A stretch of DNA of 16,272 bases from Phycisphaeraceae bacterium (lineage in GTDB: Bacteria; Planctomycetota; Phycisphaerae; Phycisphaerales; Zrk34), in contig JANQJT010000157.1 in NCBI GenBank assembly GCA_028281485.1, forward strand, positions 1-16,272, read 5' to 3'. A program made the translations under genes and the position numbers. The notes beneath the pieces were generated by a model, which was not told the DNA's origin, did not search any database, and saw only the letters and a program-made list of their open reading frames with translations. Every line of letters begins with the position of its first letter. The stretch's first letter is position 1. Shown piece after piece: positions 1-6,162 of this stretch.

Positions 1-2
1 TT

Positions 3-65
3 CGCACGGTCGAAAGACGCCTGCACTTGATCCGCAAGAAATGGGCGCAGGATGACAAACAATGA
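3..65 (+). CDS. ECF-type RNA polymerase sigma factor, C-terminal end only
   Basis: The frame is open from the window edge to a TGA at 63-65 and ends in RTVERRLHLIRKKWAQDDKQ. The RTVERxLxLIRxxW pattern is typical of the end of sigma region 4.2 (the -35 recognition helix) in planctomycete ECF sigma factors. Only 20 to 21 codons lie in the window, so nothing can be said about regions 2 to 4.1. The stop overlaps an ATG at 62 (ATGA), a layout usual for translational coupling to a second gene. Sigma factors of this kind are commonly followed by a kinase or a FecR-type regulator. Here both seem to be represented, but in damaged form. The call rests on a short stretch and could be tested by extending the contig to the left. 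Confidence 0.7.
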   Translation, partial: RTVERRLHLIRKKWAQDDKQ

Positions 66-125
66 ACTCCCGTGAAGATTCAAGTTGCGACTCACTTCCG
101 CTTTCCGCTCTGGAACGCGTCGATC
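62..125 (+). pseudogene. Possible N-terminal relic of a Ser/Thr protein kinase gene
   Basis: The ATG at 62 overlaps the sigma factor stop. It reads MNSREDSS followed by LPLSALERVDR, which resembles the short leader before the kinase domain in planctomycete kinases coded next to ECF sigma factors (LPL...ERVDR, then normally a conserved regulatory stretch). After about residue 21 the frame becomes an Arg/Pro/His-rich shadow of the FecR frame, so the kinase body is absent. The shift appears to lie around 110-127. This is a resemblance from memory over about 12 residues; the frame could instead be meaningless. Confidence 0.35.
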
Positions 126-1058
126 GCCGAGCTCACCATGAGCCGCGGCGCCACCGTCCTGATCGAGGGCCCCTGCATCTTCGAGCTGCTCAACGACAAC
201 GCCATCCGCATGCACCGCGGACGCATCGCCGCACAGGTACCCGAGCGGGCCATCCAATTCACCGTAAAAACCCCCACCGCCCAGATCGTTGATCTCGGCA
301 CCGAGTTCGGCGTCGACGTGAAAGCATCCGGCCACACCGTCGCCGCGGTCTTCGATGGACGCGTCCGCCTCGCCGAGGCCATCGAATCCTCCGACCAAAC
401 CCCTCAAACCGTCGAACTCACCCAGGGCAAGCAGACCCACGTCGACACCACCGGCCGCCTCGCTCCCACCATCGCGCCCATCGCCACCAACCACACGTTC
501 ATCCGCACCCTCCGCGAATCAACCGAAACGCCCACCATCGAGGGCCCGGTTGAGTTTCACCGCCTGCCCCTCCACGACCTTCGCCGTAATGTCATCGAGG
601 ACTCCATGGTCGCCATCCTCTACAAGGAAGCGACCGGCATCGCCCTCCCCCAACAGCTCGGCGAAGCCATCGTCGGCCCCGGCGAATACAAGGCCTCTGA
701 GATCATCGGCGCCGACGGTGTCGTCGACGCGGGCACCCGAGTCGATTCATACATCATCCATTTCGACGCCGAGCGCTGGCAGGGCGAACTCAGCCGAGTC
801 GACGCAACCGTCACCTTCACCCGACCCATCGTCGCCGTGATCGCCCAGGCACCTCATCTCGCCGCGACGGACGCCTACTTCGCCAATGACAACACCGTCT
901 ACCCACAGGGCGACGAAGAAAACAAGGGGCGCGGCCTGGCAGACACAGGCGCAACCGGCTTCGACTCGGTCACCCTTCATCCTGACGGCAAAACCCTTAG
1001 CTTCAGATTTCATGACAGCAATCAGGATCAGATCCGCGTTCTGATCGCAAGCGATTAA
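72..1058 (+). CDS. FecR-core protein lacking its N-terminus, with a C-terminal extracellular-type domain
   Basis: Residues 18 to about 100 match the FecR core of planctomycete sigma/anti-sigma loci: IAELTMSRGATVLIEGP, then RMHRGRIAAQVPE, FTVKTPTAQIVDLGTEFGVD and VFDGRVRL. Full-length relatives carry a long N-terminal region with a cytoplasmic anti-sigma part and a membrane helix before this core. Here only 17 unrelated-looking residues precede it. The frame is closed upstream by the sigma factor's TGA at 63-65. The nearest start is a GTG at 72 without a clear Shine-Dalgarno; an ATG at 138 inside the core is the next. Residues about 160 to 328 form a second domain (VDSYIIHFD, VTFTRPIVAVI, DSVTLHPDGKTLSFRF, DQIRVLIASD) like one seen in planctomycete secreted or PEP-CTERM proteins. 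With no visible signal peptide or membrane anchor, it is probably a non-functional or reassigned remnant. Confidence 0.7.
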   Translation: MKIQVATHFRFPLWNASIAELTMSRGATVLIEGPCIFELLNDNAIRMHRGRIAAQVPERAIQFTVKTPTAQIVDLGTEFGVDVKASGHTVAAVFDGRVRLAEAIESSDQTPQTVELTQGKQTHVDTTGRLAPTIAPIATNHTFIRTLRESTETPTIEGPVEFHRLPLHDLRRNVIEDSMVAILYKEATGIALPQQLGEAIVGPGEYKASEIIGADGVVDAGTRVDSYIIHFDAERWQGELSRVDATVTFTRPIVAVIAQAPHLAATDAYFANDNTVYPQGDEENKGRGLADTGATGFDSVTLHPDGKTLSFRFHDSNQDQIRVLIASD

Positions 1059-1094
1059 TCCACTGGCCTTAACGCATACTCGCCTTAGGAGGAC

Positions 1095-1123
1095 AACCCA
1101 CGATGCATGGGTGTCCGTGGGTT
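1095..1123. other. Inverted repeat between convergent genes, weak terminator candidate
   Basis: AACCCACG (1095-1102) pairs perfectly with CGTGGGTT (1116-1123) around a 13-nt loop. It lies in the 64-bp gap between the FecR-core gene and the convergent triple-enzyme gene, whose stop begins within its right arm. There is no real T-run on either side, so intrinsic termination is uncertain. Confidence 0.35.
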
Positions 1124-4100
1124 TATCGTATCTGGCTTCCCTCGCCCCGCACCCACTTCGCCCACGCCAGCGTACGCCGCACCCAGTCCGCCGTGCGATT
1201 GGGATGCTTGGCCGCGATGTTCCGACTCTCCGTCGGATCCTGCACGACGTTGTAGAGTCGCGGGTTCGAGCCGTCCGCATTCACAAGCAGTTTGAACGGC
1301 AACTCGATCATCGCCAGGTCCGGGTGCGGGTTGTGCTTCGGCCCCGGCCGATCCACGGGACGCGCGAAAAACACCGGCCCCGATCGCTTCGGAACGCCCC
1401 ACCCCAACAGCGCCTCATCCATCACCTGGCCATCCAGACCCGCCGGCGCATCCAGACCCGCCGGCGCATCCAGACCCGCCGGCGCATCCAGACCCGCCAT
1501 CGCAGCCAGACTCGGCAGCAGATCGATCCCCGCGATCATCGTCTCGTGGTTCTCCCACCCGGCCGACACCTCGCCCGGCCACCACACGATCAGCGGCATA
1601 CGAATCCCCCCCTCATACAGGTTTGTCTTGGCGCCACGCAGGTACGAGCCCGACCCAAAGCCCGGCTCGTGACCGTTGTCGCTCGAGACGACAATGATGG
1701 TGTTCCCGGCGATCATCGAGTCGCTGCGCACACGCTCAAACAATCGGCCCAACTGCCGATCCATCTCATCCAACACCAGCGTGTACCGCTCCGCGTCGGG
1801 CCGATCCAATCCGCCGGCCGGCTCTACGGGCGTGTGCATGTCATCCAGCCACAACTGCAAGTAAAACGGCCGCCCCGCCTCTCCCGCCCGGTCGATCTCC
1901 TCGATCGCGCGATCCACAAATACCCCCGTTACCGCGTGCCGCTCCACCCAGGTGATCTCACCCCTGCCGACCGCCGCGTTGGTCGACGTCGGCCAGTGAT
2001 CACGCAACGCGCCATTGGGCTTGCGAAACCGCGCCAGCACCCGATCGCCCAGCCCCTCGAAATTGGTCAGCGACGTATCGAATCCGTACTCGGTAATCAG
2101 CGGCGCATCATCCACTTCACGCTGCCCGCCCAGGTGCCACTTACCCACGTGCGCCGTGTGATAGCCCGCCGCATCGAACACCCGCACCACAGACGGCGCC
2201 GAAGCATCCAGCCAGTCCGGCATGCCACGGTTCCGATTCGATTCGTGATTGTTCAAAAACGACTCGATCCCCCAGCGCTGCGGATACTGTCCCGTCAGCA
2301 CCGCCGTACGCGAGGGCGAACAGATCGGGCTGTTCACGTAGAACCGCGTGAACCGCGCCCCCTCTCGTGCCAGTCGGTCGATGTGCTCGGTTTCGGCCCG
2401 CGATCCACCATAACAAGACAGATCCCCGTACCCCATGTCATCGATGTAAACGAACACCACGTTCGGACGCTCACCCGCCCGATCCGTGTCAACCACACTC
2501 AATCCCTCAAATCGCTGCGCCTCGTCCGGCCCCGGCGATGCGTACGCGGGATCCTTCGCACGAATAATCAGCTCACCGCTCTCATCCACCTCCACGCGCA
2601 AAGGCACCAGCGTCACGCCCTGCTCGTTGATCGTCTGCGCCGTCACACCCAAGTCACGCTCGCCAATCCCCTCCGCATCGATCGGCGGGATATCCGCGTT
2701 GTAAAACGCCGTGCACCACCACTGGCCCTGCTTGTCCCGAAATGGCGTGCCGTGACCGAGGAACCTTCCCACGAACTTCCGCTCGCTGTATGGCCCCGTG
2801 ATCTCGTCCGCCACCGCGTAGTAAAGGTTGTAAGCCCCCTGTCGCATCTTCCCCGTCGACCAACCCGTCCCGAACAACACGTACTTGCCGTGAATCTTCT
2901 GGATCAAACACCCCTCGTGTCCCATCCGTGTCGTCGCGCCACTCGGCCCGATCTTGACCGGCTCGCCGGAGAACGCCGTGAAATCGCTGTTCAACGGTGC
3001 GATGTGTGTCGCGCCCCAGATCATCCACCAGGTCCCATCGTCATCACGAAACAGCGACGGATCGTGTTTCCGACCAATCGACGCCCCCATCGGATTCTCG
3101 TAAGGCCCCCGTAATTCCTTGCCGGGCGCCAACGAAAGGTTCGCCGCCTGCACCGGCCACGGACTGGTATGCACGATCGCCCACCGACCGTTGACGCGAT
3201 GCAATTCCGGCGCCCACAACCGCCACTGGCTGCGATCGTCACTCTCAAACGCCCCGGGCTTTGCCTTGGGCCAGATACCGTCGAACAGAGAGTAAGGCGT
3301 TCCCAACGATTCCCAACGCACCAGGTCGCGGCTGCGCCACGCCTGCATCTTCCAACCCACGATCGCTGTTTGCCCAAGCCCCGTGTTGTAAGGATCGGCG
3401 TGCTGACGCGGATCGTCCGGCAGCGGCGTCGTGCCCGTCAGGTAATAATACCCATCGTCATCCAGCACGACATACGGATCACGGATCCACCCGCTCTTCA
3501 CAAACACCGCCCGGTCGTGACCCGCCAGCACCCGCGACACCGACGCCGCGCCTTCCGGCTCGGCAGGAATTGTCCGACGCGCCGGATGATTCGCCTTCGC
3601 CTCCGTCGTCAAACGGCGAATCAGCTCCACCTCTCGCATGTCGTAGGGCACGCCGTCCGGCCGAAACACGTCGTGAAACCACGGGTCCGGCTCCGCCGTG
3701 TACTTCCTGTCCCACGAGTCCCACGGGTAGATCGTCTGACTCTTGCCCGACACCAGCCCCCAGTTGTATGCACCGATCTTGTGTTGATGAAAGATCGGCA
3801 GCGTGTTCTGGAACGTCGAGTTCGCCCCCCGTGCCATGTACTCCGTGCACATAATCGGCCGGCCCAGCGTTTCCAACAACGCAACCCTCCGGCGCACATC
3901 GTCGGCGCCGTTATAGATATGGAACGAGATCACGTCCGACCGCTCGATCGAAACCCGCTCGATCGCGCGATCCGAATTGACCCACTTGCCCCCGCCCCAT
4001 ACACCGGCCGTCAACGGTTGCGACGGATTGACCTCGCGGGCCCAGTCAAATGTCTTGTCCAGCAGTTCCGTCGCCCGCGCGTGTTTCTCCTCACGGGCCA

Positions 4101-4728
4101 GCGCCGCATCGCCAAACTTCCCCATCTGCGCGTTGTCCGGCTCGTTGAACAGGTCCCAGATCAACACACGCCGGTCATCCTTGTACCGCCGGATCACGTC
4201 CTGTACGTAGGGCTTGAGTTCATCGTGACGACTCGGATCGCCCAGGATCGCCGCACCCGGCGACTGCACCCACCCGGAATTGTGCACACGCGGCATCGGA
4301 TCGGGCTGCGGCCCCGCTTTCGGCTCGGGATTCCACACCCCGTCGAAGATCACAAACATCGTCCGGATGCCATGGCGATCCGCGATCTCCAAATACGTAT
4401 CCACACGCTTAAAGAAACCCTCGCGATCCTCCCGCCAGGGAATATCGTGCAGGAACACGCGCATGGAGTTCATCCCGCTCTTCGCCGCCCAGCCCAGCTC
4501 ACGATCGATCGTCACCGGGTCGAACGTCTCCGCCTGCCACATCTCGAGTTGATTGATCGCGGTCGAAGGAACGAAGTTGGTGCCCACCGGCCAATCGATG
4601 TCCGCGTACCACGCGCTGGCGCGTTCAGCAGACCATCGGCCCCGGTCCGCTTCGCCATGGACGCGACCCGCAAACACACTCAACACCGTCACCATAACCA
4701 ACCAACACACGTCCCTCTGGTAGCGCAT
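1123..4728 (-). CDS. Secreted three-enzyme fusion: GH5-like glycosidase, GH43-like glycosidase, type I sulfatase
   Basis: The protein has 1201 residues from the ATG at 4728, chosen because GGAGG lies 8 nt upstream; an ATG 15 bases earlier has no such site. A signal peptide covers about residues 1-25 (hydrophobic CWLVMVTVLSVFAG, then RVHG). Residues ~45-380 are a GH5/cellulase-like TIM barrel with IWDLFNEPDN (acid/base Glu196) and IMCTEYMARG (nucleophile Glu296). Residues ~405-740 are a GH43-like five-bladed propeller: IRDPYVV (Asp417), KHDPSLF (Asp556), HEGCLI (Glu605), WAPELH. Residues ~755-1200 are a complete sulfatase: YIDDMGYGD metal ligands (763-764), ICSPSRTAVLTG with formylglycine Cys803, GKWHLGG (Lys863, His865), SSDNG (1017-1018). 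All three active sites look intact, so the protein should cleave and desulfate a sulfated polysaccharide outside the cytoplasm. The product is about three times the usual length for each family. Substrate unknown. Confidence 0.92.
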   Translation of the reverse strand: MRYQRDVCWLVMVTVLSVFAGRVHGEADRGRWSAERASAWYADIDWPVGTNFVPSTAINQLEMWQAETFDPVTIDRELGWAAKSGMNSMRVFLHDIPWREDREGFFKRVDTYLEIADRHGIRTMFVIFDGVWNPEPKAGPQPDPMPRVHNSGWVQSPGAAILGDPSRHDELKPYVQDVIRRYKDDRRVLIWDLFNEPDNAQMGKFGDAALAREEKHARATELLDKTFDWAREVNPSQPLTAGVWGGGKWVNSDRAIERVSIERSDVISFHIYNGADDVRRRVALLETLGRPIMCTEYMARGANSTFQNTLPIFHQHKIGAYNWGLVSGKSQTIYPWDSWDRKYTAEPDPWFHDVFRPDGVPYDMREVELIRRLTTEAKANHPARRTIPAEPEGAASVSRVLAGHDRAVFVKSGWIRDPYVVLDDDGYYYLTGTTPLPDDPRQHADPYNTGLGQTAIVGWKMQAWRSRDLVRWESLGTPYSLFDGIWPKAKPGAFESDDRSQWRLWAPELHRVNGRWAIVHTSPWPVQAANLSLAPGKELRGPYENPMGASIGRKHDPSLFRDDDGTWWMIWGATHIAPLNSDFTAFSGEPVKIGPSGATTRMGHEGCLIQKIHGKYVLFGTGWSTGKMRQGAYNLYYAVADEITGPYSERKFVGRFLGHGTPFRDKQGQWWCTAFYNADIPPIDAEGIGERDLGVTAQTINEQGVTLVPLRVEVDESGELIIRAKDPAYASPGPDEAQRFEGLSVVDTDRAGERPNVVFVYIDDMGYGDLSCYGGSRAETEHIDRLAREGARFTRFYVNSPICSPSRTAVLTGQYPQRWGIESFLNNHESNRNRGMPDWLDASAPSVVRVFDAAGYHTAHVGKWHLGGQREVDDAPLITEYGFDTSLTNFEGLGDRVLARFRKPNGALRDHWPTSTNAAVGRGEITWVERHAVTGVFVDRAIEEIDRAGEAGRPFYLQLWLDDMHTPVEPAGGLDRPDAERYTLVLDEMDRQLGRLFERVRSDSMIAGNTIIVVSSDNGHEPGFGSGSYLRGAKTNLYEGGIRMPLIVWWPGEVSAGWENHETMIAGIDLLPSLAAMAGLDAPAGLDAPAGLDAPAGLDGQVMDEALLGWGVPKRSGPVFFARPVDRPGPKHNPHPDLAMIELPFKLLVNADGSNPRLYNVVQDPTESRNIAAKHPNRTADWVRRTLAWAKWVRGEGSQIR
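1431..1502 (-). repeat. Four tandem 18-bp units inside the sulfatase domain
   Basis: The plus-strand unit CATCCAGACCCGCCGGCG occurs three times perfectly (1431-1448, 1449-1466, 1467-1484) and a fourth time with two changes (1485-1502). On the coding strand it gives a GLDAPA hexapeptide repeat, about residues 1079-1099 of the fusion protein, just after the sulfatase segment DLLPSLAAMA. The unit length is a multiple of three, so gain or loss by replication slippage keeps the frame. Confidence 0.95.
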
Positions 4729-4736
4729 AAATGGAA

Positions 4737-4741
4737 CCTCC
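4737..4741 (-). promoter_or_regulatory. Shine-Dalgarno GGAGG that fixes the start of the triple-enzyme fusion
   Basis: On the minus strand GGAGG sits 8 nt before the ATG at 4728. The upstream in-frame ATG at 4743 overlaps this motif, so it is unlikely to be the start. Confidence 0.7.
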
Positions 4742-4782
4742 ATCCAATAGTATTCTCACAATTCCACCGATACTTAACACGC

Positions 4783-4819
4783 CTTGCCGCATTTCTACGA
4801 TCTTTCGGCAAGTTTTTTT
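4783..4819 (+). terminator. Rho-independent terminator-like hairpin in the divergent spacer
   Basis: CTTGCCG (4783-4789) pairs perfectly with CGGCAAG (4806-4812) around a 16-nt loop, followed at once by seven T (4813-4819) on the plus strand. It lies in the 212-bp spacer between the divergent fusion gene and mutarotase gene, where no plus-strand gene is present to be terminated. It may end a short antisense or leader transcript, or act as a 5' leader hairpin in the minus-strand mRNA. The rest of the spacer (4744-4940) holds no recognisable promoter consensus. Confidence 0.55.
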
Positions 4820-4940
4820 GTTCGCAGAATTCACGGTGTTTTCCTGCAAATAGTCGGTACGATCAATAGATTCCAGACGTCTATGCGATGCCCTTTCTGA
4901 CACACGGCACAGAGGCGCAACACCCAGGAGACAACAAGTC

Positions 4941-6158
4941 ATGAGGCAGACTCAACCGAACACAAACGCGTACGCATTCACTTTGACCACGACGCAGATC
5001 TACCCACCGCTCAATCTTTTCACCCGCGCCCTCGCACTCCTCGCCTGCCTCGTCCTCGCGATCGCGCTCTCCGCCTGCGCCGATGACACACCCCCCGCGC
5101 CCGACGTCGAAGCCGCCGCTTGGGGCGCCGTTGAAGACGGCCCCACCCAGCTGTTTACCCTCCGCAACGCCAACGGCATGATCCTCAAGGTCACCGACCT
5201 CGGCGCCACCATCGTCGAACTGCACGCCCCCGACCGCGACGGCAAACTCGAAGACATCACGCTCGGCTTCGACAACCCCAATCAATACCTCACCGATTCG
5301 CCCTACTTCGGATGCATCGCCGGACGCTGTTCCAACCGCATCGCCAAGGGCAAGTTCACGCTCGACGGCAAAACCTACACCCTCGCTACCAACAACGGCC
5401 CCAACCACCTGCACGGCGGTGACAAGGGATTCGACAAACTCATCTGGCAGGCCATGCCCGTCACCGACTCGCGCGGCGCCTCCATCCGCTTCTCACTCAC
5501 CAGCCCCGACGGAGACGAGGGCTACCCCGGCACGCTCACCGCCACCGTCACCTACACGCTCACCAATGACAACCGGCTCATCTGCGAGATGACCGCCACC
5601 ACCGACGCCCCCACCCTCTGCAATCTCGTCCAACACGCCTACTGGAACCTCGCCGGCCACGACTCGGGCCCCAACCACGACCACGTCCTCACCCTCTACG
5701 CCGATCACTACACCCCCGTCGATTCCGCCCTGATCCCCACCGGCGAAATCGCTCCCGTCGACAACACCCCCTTCGACTTCCGCACCGCCAAGCCCATCGG
5801 CCGCGACATTATGAAGGTTGGCGATGACCCTAAGGGGTACGATCACAACTTCGTCGTCAAGGGTGATCCACACACCCTCCGCCCCGTCGCCCGCGTCTAC
5901 GAGCCCACCTCCGGTCGCATCATGCTCCTCTCCGCCGACCAGCCCGGCGTCCAGTTCTACGCCGGCAACTTCCTCGATGGCTCCTTCACCGGAAAAGGCG
6001 GCGCGGTCTACAAGCAACACGGCTCCTTCTGTCTTGAAACACAGACCTTCCCCGATGGCATCAACCAGGCCAACTGGGACGCCCCCATCCTCCGACCCGG
6101 CGAAACCTACCGCCAAACCATGATCACCACCTTCACCACAGACAAGCAAGAGAAGTAA
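4941..6158 (+). CDS. Lipoprotein aldose 1-epimerase (galactose mutarotase)
   Basis: The 405-residue GalM-type protein interconverts alpha and beta anomers of aldoses. Family catalytic residues are in place and correctly spaced: NHLHGG (His158), QHAYWNLAGH (His232), YDHNF (Asp301) and FCLETQTFPDG (catalytic base Glu366). GRCSNRIAKGKF is also family-typical. Unlike cytoplasmic GalM it starts with a hydrophobic stretch (residues 27-45) ending in the lipobox LSAC (Cys46); a second possible lipobox, LLAC, ends at Cys36. It is therefore probably a lipid-anchored envelope protein that acts on sugars released outside the cytoplasm. The basic/polar part before the hydrophobic stretch is long (about 26 residues). 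The ATG at 4941 follows AGGAG by 10 nt. It is first in an operon: the sulfatase gene begins 4 nt after its stop. Confidence 0.92.
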   Translation: MRQTQPNTNAYAFTLTTTQIYPPLNLFTRALALLACLVLAIALSACADDTPPAPDVEAAAWGAVEDGPTQLFTLRNANGMILKVTDLGATIVELHAPDRDGKLEDITLGFDNPNQYLTDSPYFGCIAGRCSNRIAKGKFTLDGKTYTLATNNGPNHLHGGDKGFDKLIWQAMPVTDSRGASIRFSLTSPDGDEGYPGTLTATVTYTLTNDNRLICEMTATTDAPTLCNLVQHAYWNLAGHDSGPNHDHVLTLYADHYTPVDSALIPTGEIAPVDNTPFDFRTAKPIGRDIMKVGDDPKGYDHNFVVKGDPHTLRPVARVYEPTSGRIMLLSADQPGVQFYAGNFLDGSFTGKGGAVYKQHGSFCLETQTFPDGINQANWDAPILRPGETYRQTMITTFTTDKQEK

Positions 6159-6162
6159 ACCT

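Noticed and set aside
1111..3114. Long plus-strand open frame (667 codons) opposite the three-enzyme fusion
   Set aside because: It is Arg/His/Pro-rich with no domain pattern and lies wholly opposite a gene with clear catalytic motifs; a shadow of high-GC coding sequence.
4751..4765. Minus-strand GGAATTGTGAGAATA, which resembles one half of the lac operator
   Set aside because: Only a half-site is present, the second half is missing, and no LacI-type regulator gene is in the window.
3169..4869. Long plus-strand open frame (566 codons) opposite the GH5/GH43 part
   Set aside because: Same Arg/Pro/His-rich shadow composition, no recognisable motif, no Shine-Dalgarno.
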